Assembly (NCBI GenBank): GCA_963777775.1
Contig: CAVZRL010000009.1
Location: 434,001 to 498,000 of the forward strand
Direction of reading: 5' to 3'
Length of the DNA stretch: 64,000 nt
DNA from: WHSW01 sp963777775
GTDB lineage: Bacteria > Actinomycetota > Thermoleophilia > Solirubrobacterales > 70-9
A program made the position numbers and the translations under genes. Of this stretch, positions 15,806 through 23,723 are shown in pieces; the first letter of the stretch is position 1, and each line of letters begins with the position of its first letter. The notes below the pieces were generated by a model. It made no database searches. It saw only the letters and a program-made list of their open reading frames with translations, and was not told the DNA's origin.

Positions 15806-17977
15806 CTAGACCGGCGACTCGACCTCGGCGCCCGAGGCGGCCTTCGCCTGCTGGCGCTCGATCAGCTCGCGCTGGAGGTTGCGGGGCTCGCCGTTGGGCC
15901 GCCGGCGCTCCCAGCTGCCGTCTGCGTGCAGCTCCCAAGAGTTAGTGTTGTCGGCGAACGAGCGGTCGAGGACATCGACCAGGTCGGCGCGCAGCTTCGG
16001 GTCGAGGACCGGGGTCACCAGCTCGACCCGGTTGTAGAGGTTGCGGGGCATCAGGTCGGCGGAGCCAATGTAGATGCTCTCCGGCTCCCCGTGGCGCTCG
16101 AACGAGTAGATCCGCGAGTGCTCGAGAAACCGGTCGACGATCGAGACGACCTCGATGTTCTCCGAAACGCCCGGCACGCCGGGACGGAGGGCGCAGATCC
16201 CACGTGGGTTGATCTGCACCTCGACCCCGGCCCGCGACGCGGCGTAGAGCGCCTTGATCACCGATGCGTCGAGCAGCGAGTTCATCTTCAGACGGATCCG
16301 CGACGGCGTCTGCGGCGAGTGGGCGGCGACCGTCCGCTCGATCTCGTCGATGATCCCGCTGTGAAGGTTGAACGGCGCAACCAGCACGGTGCGATAACTG
16401 CGCGGCCGCGCGTACCCGGTCAATGAGTTGAACATCTCGGCGATGTCGGCGCCGATCTCGGGGTCGCAAGTGAACAGTCCGAGGTCCGTGTAAACGCGAG
16501 CCGTCTTCGGGTTGTAGTTGCCGGTCCCGATATGGACGTAGTGGCGCACGCCGTCCCCTTCCCGGCGCACGATCAGGACGCACTTGACGTGGGTCTTCAG
16601 GCGCGGGATCCCGTAGACCACGTGCACCCCTGCCTCCTCGAGCTTCTTCGCCCACTTGATGTTCGCGCGCTCGTCGAAGCGGGCCTTGAGCTCGACCAGG
16701 CAGACCGCCTGCTTGCCGCGCTCGGCGGCGTCGATCAGCCCCGGGACGAGCGGCGAGTCGGCGCTGGTCCGGTACACCGTCTGCTTGATCGCCAGCACCT
16801 GCGGGTCGGCGACCGCCTGCTTGACGAAGTGCTCGACCGAGCTCGTGAACGAGTCGTAGGGGTGATGGACGAGGATGTCGCCCGACCGGATCGCGGTGAA
16901 CACGTCGTCCTCCTTGTCGGGCTCGCCGGCGAGCAGGCGCGGCGGAGTGACCGGCGAGAACGAGGTGTGTCGGAGCTCCTTGTGGGCCGGAACGCCGACT
17001 ACGTCCCAGAGATCGGCGAGGTCGAGCAGGCCGTCCACCTCGTAGACCTGGTCCTCGTCGATCCCGAGCGCCGCGACCAGCTGCTCGCGCAGCGGCGAGG
17101 CCATCCCCGCCTCAACCTCGAGCCTTACCACCTCGCCGAAGCGGCGCCGGCGCAGCTCCTCCTCGACCGCCTCCATCAGGTCGTCGGCCTCGTCCGAGAC
17201 GTCGTAGTCGGTGTCGCGGGTGACCCGGAACAGCGTGTGGCCGATCACCTCCATGCCGGGGAAGAGCGAGCCGAGATGGGCGGCGATCAGGGCGTCGAGG
17301 GGTACGAGGGTGCCGCCGTCGCCGACGGTCAGGAAGCGCCTCAGCAGCTCCTTTGGGACCTTGATCCGGGCGAGGATCTCGTTGTCGGGCTGCTCGGGAT
17401 CGCGGAGCACGACAGCGAGCGAGAGCGAGAGGTTCGAGATGTAGGGGAAGGGACGCCCGCGGCCGATCACGAGCGGGGTGAGCACGGGGAAGACCTGGTT
17501 CTCGAACAGCCGGTCCAGCTCCCCCATCTCGTCCGCATTGGCGGCGTCGAAGGAGACGATCCTGATCCCTTGCTCGGCGAGGGCCGGGCGCAGGTCGCCC
17601 TCGAAGCAGGCGCCGGCGCGGTCGCGCTGTCCGATCACCCGCTCGCGAATAGCGGCGAGCTGCTCGATCGGGCGCATCCCGTCGGCGCCGCGAGCAAGGG
17701 CGCCGGCATCGACCTGATCGTGCAGGTTTGCGACCCGGACCATGAAGAACTCATCCAGATTCGACTCCCAGATCGCCGCGAACTTGACCCGCTCGAGCAG
17801 CGGCAGCGACGGATCCTCGGCAAGCTGCAGGACGCGGTCGTTGAAATCGAGCCAAGAGAGCTCGCGGTTGAAGTAGAGGGCGGGATCGTCGAGGTCCGGC
17901 GCCGGCTCGCTCGCCGACGCCGCAGGCCTCTCCTCGACCTCTGCCGGCGCGGCGATCTCGGTTTCTAGCGGGTCCAC
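15806..17977 (-). CDS. ppk: Polyphosphate kinase 1
   Basis: Reversibly transfers the terminal phosphate of ATP to long-chain polyphosphate. At 723 residues it matches PPK1 size. The N-terminal domain begins FNRELSWLDFNDRVLQLA, the standard PPK1 opening. The phosphorylatable histidine is in IPRLKTHVKCVLI. Further PPK1 blocks are VHIGTGNYNPKTARVYTD, RLKMNSLLDASVI and IYIGSADLMPRNL. The GTG at 17977 (MDPLETEIAAPAE) is chosen because longer in-frame upstream sequence overlaps the next gene and is not family-like. It is last in the leftward string ppx, CHAD, CHAD, M1 peptidase, ppk. Co-transcription with ppx across the 76-base gap is possible but unproven. Confidence 0.96.
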   Translation of the reverse strand: MDPLETEIAAPAEVEERPAASASEPAPDLDDPALYFNRELSWLDFNDRVLQLAEDPSLPLLERVKFAAIWESNLDEFFMVRVANLHDQVDAGALARGADGMRPIEQLAAIRERVIGQRDRAGACFEGDLRPALAEQGIRIVSFDAANADEMGELDRLFENQVFPVLTPLVIGRGRPFPYISNLSLSLAVVLRDPEQPDNEILARIKVPKELLRRFLTVGDGGTLVPLDALIAAHLGSLFPGMEVIGHTLFRVTRDTDYDVSDEADDLMEAVEEELRRRRFGEVVRLEVEAGMASPLREQLVAALGIDEDQVYEVDGLLDLADLWDVVGVPAHKELRHTSFSPVTPPRLLAGEPDKEDDVFTAIRSGDILVHHPYDSFTSSVEHFVKQAVADPQVLAIKQTVYRTSADSPLVPGLIDAAERGKQAVCLVELKARFDERANIKWAKKLEEAGVHVVYGIPRLKTHVKCVLIVRREGDGVRHYVHIGTGNYNPKTARVYTDLGLFTCDPEIGADIAEMFNSLTGYARPRSYRTVLVAPFNLHSGIIDEIERTVAAHSPQTPSRIRLKMNSLLDASVIKALYAASRAGVEVQINPRGICALRPGVPGVSENIEVVSIVDRFLEHSRIYSFERHGEPESIYIGSADLMPRNLYNRVELVTPVLDPKLRADLVDVLDRSFADNTNSWELHADGSWERRRPNGEPRNLQRELIERQQAKAASGAEVESPV

Positions 17978-18053
17978 TCGCTGCGAACAGGCTAGCGCCG
18001 CAGCGGCTCCGGGCGAGCTCCCGCGACGGCGTGGGCCCGGGCTTGCGGGCCGG

Positions 18054-19436
18054 CTACGTCGGCTTGCCTGGCTGGTAGAGCCAGGCGTCGAAGAGCGGGC
18101 CGAGCTCCTGGCCCGAGCGCGCCTCGGCGAGCGCGACGAACTCCGCGATCGTCGCGTTTCCGTACGCGTGGGCGGCGGTCCACTCGCGCAGGATCGCGAC
18201 GAAGGTCGGCTCGCCGACCTGCTGGCGCAGGACCTCGAGCGCCATCGCGCCGCGAACGTAGACCGAGTCGCTGAACAGCTCGCCGGGCCCCGGGACACCG
18301 GCCGGGGGCGGGTTCCAGAACCCGCCCGCGGTCGCGGGCGTCGCGCTCAGCCTCTCCAGCCGCTCGGCGGTCGTCGGGCCACCCGCCTGCTCGGCCCATC
18401 GCCACTGCGCCCAGGTGGCAAAGCCCTCGTTGAGCCAGATCTCGGGCCAGGTGGTGAGCCCGACGCTGTCGCCGAACCACTGATGGGCGAGCTCGTGGGC
18501 GATCAGGGTGACGCGGGGCCGCCGGTCATAGACGGGCCGGGTCTGGGTCTCGAGCGCGTAGCCGACCATCGGGGCGTCGTCGACGATCGCGCCGGTGACC
18601 TCGAACGGATAGGGGCCGAACAGGGATTCGAACAGAGCGAGGACGCGGCCGGTCTTGCGCAACGGGCCCCGCGACTCAGGCCAGAGGCGCGGGTCGATCG
18701 CGCTCAGGGCCTTGATCCCGGCCTCGTCGCTCTCGCGGAGGCGGAAGCGCCCGGTGGCGACGGTCGCCAGGTACGGCGCCATCGGTTCGCGAGCCGACCA
18801 GCGCCAGACGCTGCGCTGACCGCGCCGCACACGCTTGACCAGGCTTCCGTTGGCGATCGCCTTCAGCGGCCTCGGCACCGTGACCCTGAACTCGAACTCG
18901 GCCTTGTCGGTCAGCGCGTCGTTGACCGGGAACCAAGTCGGCGCGCCGCGCGGCTCGGCGACCACCACGCTGCCGTCGTCGGTGTTGATCCAACCCTCCC
19001 TCGACCCGTCGCGATCGAGGATCGCCCGAGGCCGGCCGCGATAGCGGACGACAGCCGTGAACTCCTGCCCGGCGGCGATCGGAGGCGGCCCGAGGATCAG
19101 CTTCTGCGCCGCGCGCGAGCGCCGAACCGGCGCGTCGTCGACCCGAGCGCCGATCACCTCCAGGCCGCGGAGGTCGAGGCTGAAGCTGCCCAGGTCCTCG
19201 GTCGCCGTGGCCCGGATCCTGACCGTGCCCTGGAGCAGATCGCGCTCGGGATGAACCCGCAGGCGCAGGTCGTAGGAGCGCACGTCATAGCCGCCGTTGC
19301 CCTGTCGCGGGAAGAACGGGTCGCCGAGTCCGCCCGCAGCGGTCCGCGCCGCCGCGACTCCTCCGGTGCCGAGGGCGACAATGGCGACCGCGGCAACGAA
19401 CCGCGGCTGCCTCAGCGTTCGCGAGTTCCCTGCCAC
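18054..19436 (-). CDS. M1-family zinc metallopeptidase, exported
   Basis: A 460-residue gluzincin aminopeptidase-like protein. A hydrophobic N-terminal segment (FVAAVAIVALGTGGVAAA, about 13-30) is a signal peptide or anchor, so the enzyme probably acts outside the membrane. The zinc site is HELAHQWFGD followed by the downstream Glu in WLNEGFATWAQ. The exopeptidase GxMEN motif is replaced by VDDAPMVGYALETQ, which leaves substrate mode uncertain. The protein is shorter than full-size aminopeptidase N (about 850 residues) and lacks the large C-terminal helical domain. It lies between the CHAD genes and ppk. A role in polyphosphate metabolism is not evident. Confidence 0.88.
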   Translation of the reverse strand: MAGNSRTLRQPRFVAAVAIVALGTGGVAAARTAAGGLGDPFFPRQGNGGYDVRSYDLRLRVHPERDLLQGTVRIRATATEDLGSFSLDLRGLEVIGARVDDAPVRRSRAAQKLILGPPPIAAGQEFTAVVRYRGRPRAILDRDGSREGWINTDDGSVVVAEPRGAPTWFPVNDALTDKAEFEFRVTVPRPLKAIANGSLVKRVRRGQRSVWRWSAREPMAPYLATVATGRFRLRESDEAGIKALSAIDPRLWPESRGPLRKTGRVLALFESLFGPYPFEVTGAIVDDAPMVGYALETQTRPVYDRRPRVTLIAHELAHQWFGDSVGLTTWPEIWLNEGFATWAQWRWAEQAGGPTTAERLERLSATPATAGGFWNPPPAGVPGPGELFSDSVYVRGAMALEVLRQQVGEPTFVAILREWTAAHAYGNATIAEFVALAEARSGQELGPLFDAWLYQPGKPT

Positions 19437-19477
19437 CCGGATCAGGGTAGCCGCGCGCGTCTGGGTCGAGCCGACGG

Positions 19478-20197
19478 TCAGCGAGACGTCGCCGGGGGCC
19501 GCTCGCCGCGCGCCTGGCGCGCCTCGACCAGCGCCTCGGAGGCGAGCCGTGCCCGCTCCGCCGCCTCACGCTGCTGGTGCTCCGCGCGCTCGAGGTCTCG
19601 TGCGGCGCGGCGCGCCCGCTCGGCCGCCGCGCGCCGCTCGCGGGCCACCGCGAGTCGCGTCTTGACCTCGCGCTCCAGCCGCTCCCAGGTCGCGTCTCGC
19701 TCGAGCTCGCTCCAGAGCTCGACGAAGCGGTCGAAGAGCAGCCCGCGGCGGGCGTCGACGTGCACCGCGAGCACCTCGAGCCCCCGGTACTCGGCCCGGT
19801 GGGAAGCGGCGGCGCTGAGCGCCGGGTCGAGGTCGGCCGAGCGGCCCGCGCGCCGGCGGATCCCCTCGGCGTCCTGTTCGTGGAGCGCCTTCACGTGCCC
19901 CTCGACCAGCGGCAGCATCACATCGCAATCATGCAGCTCGCCGAGCACCTCCTGGATCTGGCGCGCTCGCCTGCGGGCAGCCTGAGCGGGCGGCCCGAAG
20001 CAGAACTCGGTCGCCTCGAGCACGTAGCGCAGACGCTTGGCGGCGATCCGCATGTCGTGCTGCTCGGTCGAGCGCTTGCGGTCGAGCGCCGCCGGGACGA
20101 ACGAGCGCAGCTCGTCGAGCCGAACGCGAATGATCCGGGCCGCGTTCTCGATCAGCGGCGCCGCGGGATCGAGCTTCTTGACCCGCCGCGCCTTCAC
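19478..20197 (-). CDS. CHAD domain protein (polyphosphate-associated), copy A
   Basis: A 239-residue protein with a CHAD domain, the conserved histidine-containing helical domain known to bind polyphosphate. Characteristic basic helices are EQHDMRIAAKRLRYVLEATEF and LGELHDCDVML, with conserved histidines and arginines. The C-terminal 70 residues (about 170-239) are an Arg/Ala/Glu-rich helix likely to form a coiled coil. The start overlaps the stop of the preceding CHAD gene by 4 bases, so the two are translationally coupled. Location between ppx and ppk supports binding to polyphosphate granules. The molecular task in the granule is not known from the sequence. Confidence 0.88.
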   Translation of the reverse strand: MKARRVKKLDPAAPLIENAARIIRVRLDELRSFVPAALDRKRSTEQHDMRIAAKRLRYVLEATEFCFGPPAQAARRRARQIQEVLGELHDCDVMLPLVEGHVKALHEQDAEGIRRRAGRSADLDPALSAAASHRAEYRGLEVLAVHVDARRGLLFDRFVELWSELERDATWERLEREVKTRLAVARERRAAAERARRAARDLERAEHQQREAAERARLASEALVEARQARGERPPATSR

Positions 20198-20781
20198 CGG
20201 CTTGCCGCCTCGCTCGCCTCGCCGGCCGCCCCATCGCCGTTGGCGGCCGACGACTTGGCGAGGGCGCCCGGGGCGCCTGCGGGCGTCTGCTCGGACTCGC
20301 CGGCCAGCGTCGCCGCCTCGCCGGCAAGGTCCTCGAGCGTCTCGACCAGGCTCGCGACGCGCTCGGGCGAGACGTGCGGGGCGAGATCGCGGTTGGCGTC
20401 GGCCTGCTCGGCCCGGACCCGGGCGATCAGGCTCTCGAGGCCCGGCTGGTCCTCCTGGTCGACCGCGGCGGCGAACTCGCGCAGCGAGGCGATCGTCACG
20501 TCGCGGTCGCGACGCTCGCCGAGCGCGTCGGCGAGCGCCTTGACCTCGCGCAGCGCGCCGCGGTAGCGCTTGCGCGGAAAGCAGGGCTCGAAAACCTCGA
20601 GCGCGGCGCGCAGCCGTCGGGTGGCGACCCGCATGTCGTGCACGCCCTCGATCTCATCCACGTCGAGGACCCCGGCGGCGTGCTCGGCCAGCTCCGCGGT
20701 CCTGACCCGGACCACCCGGGCCGCCGCGGCGGCGTAGGGGTCCTCTTCGCTCAACCCCGGGATCGAACGCGGCTTCGCCAC
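20194..20781 (-). CDS. CHAD domain protein (polyphosphate-associated), copy B
   Basis: A 195-residue protein, shorter than copy A, with a CHAD N-terminal part: GVHDMRVATRRLRAALEVFE, RYRGALREVKALADALGERRD and RDVTIASLREFA. The C-terminal 45 residues are low-complexity Ala/Glu/Gly and probably disordered. The two CHAD genes together (195 plus 239 residues) approach the size of a single full CHAD protein, so they may form a heterodimer or represent a split gene. The upstream neighbour is ppx, 43 bases away. Family assignment is clear. Independence from copy A is inferred only from the separate, well-formed start. Confidence 0.86.
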   Translation of the reverse strand: MAKPRSIPGLSEEDPYAAAAARVVRVRTAELAEHAAGVLDVDEIEGVHDMRVATRRLRAALEVFEPCFPRKRYRGALREVKALADALGERRDRDVTIASLREFAAAVDQEDQPGLESLIARVRAEQADANRDLAPHVSPERVASLVETLEDLAGEAATLAGESEQTPAGAPGALAKSSAANGDGAAGEASEAASR

Positions 20782-20824
20782 CAGCTCAGGATACCCGCGC
20801 CGACCGTCCGCGCCGGGCGAGGAG

Positions 20825-21733
20825 CTAGGCCGCCAGCGCCTTTGCCGCGCCGTCGGAGGCGCCGTTGTTGAGCAGGTCGAGGATCACGCCCTCGCGCAAC
20901 CCGCCCTTGCCGATCTGTAGCGGCTGCCCGAGCAGCTCCGAGAGCTTCTCGAGGATCAGCACCCCGGCGGGCAGGATCCGGACCCGCCGCGGGTCGAGCT
21001 CGAACCGCTTGGCGACCTCGGCGATCGGGTCGCCCGTCAGCACGCGGACGGCGCGCTCGAGCGTCTCGTACTCGAGCACCGCGCCGACCAGCGTCCGCAG
21101 CGACGTTGCGCTGCCGCCGACCGCGACGGCCTGCTCGGGATGCTCGACCTCGGCCCCGTCGAAGAAGTCGTCGATGTAGTCGCGCAGGGACCGGATCTCC
21201 GAGGCCGAGGGCGGGTCGTTGGTGAGGAACTCCTCGGCAACCGCCCCGGAGCCGATCTTGAACGAGCGCACAGCACGCACCCCGCCGGAGACGGTGCCGA
21301 GGATGATCTCCGAGGAGCCGCCTCCGACGTCGACGACTCCGACGTCGCCCTCGACCGGGTGGCCGAGGGTCTTGGTTGCGCCGAGGAAGGCCAGCCTGCC
21401 CTCCTGCTCTTCGCTCAGCACCTCGACGGCGGCGCCGGCGGCCGCGGCGATCTCGCGCGCCACCGCATCCGAGTTCTTCGCCTCGCGAATCGCGGCGGTG
21501 GCGACGATCCGGATCGCCTCGGCGCCGAGCTCCTCGGCGAGCCGGACCTGGGTGGTGACCACGTCGCACAGCTCGGCGACCTTCTCCGCGGTGATCTTGC
21601 CGCGCCGCTTGGCGGCCTTGTCGATCCGGGTATAGGCGCGCTGCTCCATCACCTTGCGCAGCTGTCCCTCCTGCGGCTCTGCGACCAGGACCCGGGTCGT
21701 GTTCGAGCCGATGTCGACCGCGGCGCACAGCAT
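20825..21733 (-). CDS. ppx: Exopolyphosphatase / pppGpp phosphatase family (Ppx/GppA)
   Basis: Hydrolyses terminal phosphates from polyphosphate, or the 5' phosphate of pppGpp. The actin-like ATPase fold shows the phosphate-1 loop AAVDIGSNTTRVLVAE at the N-terminus, the second loop GDVGVVDVGGGSSEII near residue 135, and AVAVGGSATSLR further on. The 302-residue length fits the short actinobacterial Ppx forms without a C-terminal HD domain. ATG at 21733 matches the family start; an upstream TTG adds six unrelated residues. It is the first gene of the leftward polyphosphate operon. A PHO-box-like array starts 64 bases upstream of the ATG, although its orientation favours the divergent gene. Confidence 0.94.
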   Translation of the reverse strand: MLCAAVDIGSNTTRVLVAEPQEGQLRKVMEQRAYTRIDKAAKRRGKITAEKVAELCDVVTTQVRLAEELGAEAIRIVATAAIREAKNSDAVAREIAAAAGAAVEVLSEEQEGRLAFLGATKTLGHPVEGDVGVVDVGGGSSEIILGTVSGGVRAVRSFKIGSGAVAEEFLTNDPPSASEIRSLRDYIDDFFDGAEVEHPEQAVAVGGSATSLRTLVGAVLEYETLERAVRVLTGDPIAEVAKRFELDPRRVRILPAGVLILEKLSELLGQPLQIGKGGLREGVILDLLNNGASDGAAKALAA

Positions 21734-21796
21734 CCGGCCCGATGATGGCAAACGACACGGATAAGGCGGGCGGGTCGGGGCGGAGGTAACGCCCTG

Positions 21797-21829
21797 TTCA
21801 CACCCGCTTCACTCGGGTTTCACGGAAGG
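21797..21829 (+). promoter_or_regulatory. PHO-box-like array: three TTCAC units at exact 11-base period
   Basis: TTCAC begins at 21797, 21808 and 21819, giving three units of exactly 11 bases (GTTCACACCCG, CTTCACTCGGG and TTTCACGGAAG with one-base flanks). This matches the known actinobacterial PHO-box architecture of direct GTTCACC-like repeats bound by PhoP/PhoB-type regulators. A possible -10 element, TAAGTT, lies at 21846-21851, only 9 bases before the ATG of the rightward gene, so a leaderless mRNA is possible. The site could also serve ppx in the opposite direction. Confidence 0.72.
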
Positions 21830-21859
21830 TGCGGGTTTGCCGGGCTAAGTTGCAGCCCG

Positions 21860-22810
21860 ATGCCGATCAGCGACGTCTCAGCCAAGCGTCAGGCGGCCGG
21901 TGAGAGAAGCGCGAAGGGGGGTCGCGACACCCTCGCCGGACGACTGGGACTGAGCGTCCCGCACCAGTGGTGGCCTTCGGCTCCGTTGCTCAAGTCCTAT
22001 GAGGCGGCGGGCTTTTCCTGGGTCCAGCTGCACTCCCCGCCACCCTCGGTGCTGATCAAGCCGCGGGCCTGCATCGAGCATGCGGCGGCTGTCCGCGGAT
22101 CGCTCGCGACGACCGGACTGACAGCGGTGGTCCACGCCCCGGACGGGCTGCGGGCCGGCGGCGCCGCAGGCGACCGCGGCATCGAGGGCCTGCTCTCCTA
22201 TGCAGCCGAGGCCGGCGCGGCCCAAGTCGTCTATCACGCGCTCGCCCTGCCCGAGGGCCTCGGGAGCGAAGCGGCGCTGGCCGCGGAAGTCCGCTCGCTG
22301 GCCGGGCTCGTACCGCTCGCCGAGCGACTCGAGGTGACGATCGCGATCGAGAACCTGGCGCCGCTGTATCCGGGTCCGGACCCGCTCTCGGCGATTCCAC
22401 TGAACCTGCGCGGGCTCGCCCGGCGGATCGGCTCCGACCGGCTCGCGCTCTGCCTCGACATCGGTCACGCGCATGTGATCGCCGACCAGCGTCACACCTC
22501 GATCGAGCGGCTCTGTGAGCCGGTGCTCGACCTCGTCTCGCTGTTTCACGTTCACGACAACCTCGGCGCCCGCCGCCGGCGCTCGGGCGCCGAGCTCGGA
22601 GTCGACCCCCAGCGCCTCGACCTGCACTTGCCTCCGGGACGAGGGACACTCGACTGGAGCCGGATGGCGCCGCTGCTGACCGGCCACCCGGCGCCGCTGC
22701 TGCTCGAAGTGCACCCGCCGCACCGGCCGCGAGCCTCCGAGCTCGCGGCCGACACGGTCACCCTGCTGCGCCGCGGCCACCCCGCGCGCAATCGGCGCTA
22801 CCTGGTGTAG
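21860..22810 (+). CDS. Sugar-phosphate isomerase/epimerase-like TIM-barrel protein
   Basis: A 316-residue protein of the xylose-isomerase-like TIM-barrel / AP-endonuclease-2 superfamily. Supporting blocks are GLSVPHQWW at the first strand, AQVVYHALALPEG, VTIAIENLAPLYPG with a metal-type Glu, LALCLDIGHAHV (Asp and His ligands), LFHVHDNLG and PLLLEVHPP. These are the usual divalent-metal ligand positions. The first 30 residues are polar and not part of the fold, so a later start is conceivable. No ribosome site is evident, which fits a leaderless transcript. It is transcribed away from the polyphosphate operon, directly downstream of a three-unit PHO-box-like array. The substrate is unknown. 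It converges with and overlaps the lipoprotein gene by 13 bases. Confidence 0.82.
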   Translation: MPISDVSAKRQAAGERSAKGGRDTLAGRLGLSVPHQWWPSAPLLKSYEAAGFSWVQLHSPPPSVLIKPRACIEHAAAVRGSLATTGLTAVVHAPDGLRAGGAAGDRGIEGLLSYAAEAGAAQVVYHALALPEGLGSEAALAAEVRSLAGLVPLAERLEVTIAIENLAPLYPGPDPLSAIPLNLRGLARRIGSDRLALCLDIGHAHVIADQRHTSIERLCEPVLDLVSLFHVHDNLGARRRRSGAELGVDPQRLDLHLPPGRGTLDWSRMAPLLTGHPAPLLLEVHPPHRPRASELAADTVTLLRRGHPARNRRYLV

Positions 22811-23562
22811 CTGAGCAGCTCCTCGCGGTCGCTGCCGCCGGAGACCCCGACCGCCAGCACCGGACCGACGTCCGGGGCATAGAACTTGAACTCGAGCACC
22901 TTCGGTTCGAGCGGGTTCGTGTCCTGGGTCATCAGCACATCGGTGTAGTGCCCGGCCGGTACCTCGGCTTGGACCCCGACGCGGACGATCTCGCCCTCGT
23001 CCTCCGCCTCGCCCTCGTAGTACTCCTGGCGGTAGCTGATTCCCGGCTCTGGATCGGCAGGGAGGATGATCCCGGGCTGGGCGCCGTCGACCCCGGCCTC
23101 GAACGAACCGGCGGTCGTCGTCGGCTTGCCATGTTCGTACTCGGTCGTCGCCTCGCCGAGATACCAGATGTTTCCGGCCGAGTCCTGGGCGTACCAGTCG
23201 TCGGTCACCTCGACCGGCACCCCGTTCTCCGTCACCACGTCCCGGACCACCCGCGCCTCGACCCCGTTGGCGATTCGCTTCGTCCTCTCGGTAACGGTGA
23301 CGACGACCTTCTGCTCGGTCCCCTCGCTGTCGAACTCGCGATAGATCCAGCCGCTGCCCGGCTTCATCGGCCAGTACGGGTTGTCGATCTCGGTCGTGAA
23401 CTCCGCCGGGTCGAGCTTGACCGGCTCGCTGCCCTGTGGCAGCTCAGCGCCCGGGTCTGCCTCCGTGGTCGTCTCGTCGTCGCCGCAGGCGACGAGTGCC
23501 AGCGCGGCGACGAGCGCAGCGACCCCGAGCCCGACCAGCTTGACCTCCAGCTTGCTCCTCAC
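22798..23562 (-). CDS. Lipoprotein, paralogue of the secreted protein at 13.5-14.3 kb
   Basis: A 254-residue lipoprotein of unknown function. The N-terminus is a lipoprotein signal peptide with lipobox LVAC and Cys26, followed by an acidic Thr-rich linker. The mature domain matches its paralogue through LPQGSEPV, TEIDNPYWPM, RIANGVEARVV, WYAQDSAGN, WYLGEATTEY, GSFEAGVDGAQPG and a PADPEPG plus YRQEYYEG pair. The GTG start has AAGGAG at good spacing. Two 11-base-period CTCTCAT repeats and a 14-base palindrome lie upstream. It is divergent from a PepSY gene that is itself next to a histidine kinase, so it may be part of an envelope-sensing system. The fold looks beta-rich, but I do not recognise a characterised family. 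Confidence 0.85.
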   Translation of the reverse strand: MRSKLEVKLVGLGVAALVAALALVACGDDETTTEADPGAELPQGSEPVKLDPAEFTTEIDNPYWPMKPGSGWIYREFDSEGTEQKVVVTVTERTKRIANGVEARVVRDVVTENGVPVEVTDDWYAQDSAGNIWYLGEATTEYEHGKPTTTAGSFEAGVDGAQPGIILPADPEPGISYRQEYYEGEAEDEGEIVRVGVQAEVPAGHYTDVLMTQDTNPLEPKVLEFKFYAPDVGPVLAVGVSGGSDREELLSYTR

Positions 23563-23601
23563 CCTGAACTCCTTTCGGTAGGCCTGATGACCCGACGGAC
23601 A

Positions 23602-23615
23602 ACCTCGGCCGAGGT
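23602..23615. promoter_or_regulatory. 14-base perfect palindrome in lipoprotein leader
   Basis: The sequence ACCTCGGCCGAGGT is its own reverse complement. It sits 40 bases upstream of the lipoprotein start and just downstream of its putative operator repeats, so it would fall in the 5' leader or around the transcription start. It could be an operator for a dimeric repressor or a small hairpin. GC-rich DNA makes chance palindromes more likely, so confidence is low. Confidence 0.35.
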
Positions 23616-23628
23616 CTAAGCCTCGCGA

Positions 23629-23646
23629 ATGAGTGCTTGATGAGAG
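23629..23646 (-). promoter_or_regulatory. 11-base-period CTCTCAT direct repeat, lipoprotein promoter side
   Basis: Top-strand ATGAGTG at 23629 and ATGAGAG at 23640 are exactly 11 bases apart and differ at one base. On the lipoprotein coding strand they read CACTCAT and CTCTCAT. The unit is shared with the sites at 14339, 23658 and 26140. Together with the adjacent site in the opposite direction it forms a symmetrical divergent operator (GATGAGAG, 10 bases, CTCTCATC). Confidence 0.62.
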
Positions 23647-23656
23647 CCGGAGCGCG

Positions 23657-23675
23657 CTCTCATCGTCATCTAATC
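23657..23675 (+). promoter_or_regulatory. 11-base-period TCTCATC direct repeat, PepSY promoter side
   Basis: TCTCATC at 23658 and TCTAATC at 23669 are 11 bases apart with one mismatch, oriented toward the PepSY gene 49 bases downstream. The first unit is the inverted partner of the GATGAGAG at 23639-23646. A shared regulator for the divergent lipoprotein and PepSY genes is the simplest reading. Confidence 0.6.
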
Positions 23676-23723
23676 ATTGGCGCCTACAAGGGGCCGCGGA
23701 GCTCGAACACGAAGGAGGAACCG

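Noticed and set aside
17978..18298. A longer N-terminus for polyphosphate kinase
   Set aside because: It overlaps the M1 peptidase gene in a Ser/Arg-rich frame unlike PPK1. GTG 17977 gives the normal family length.
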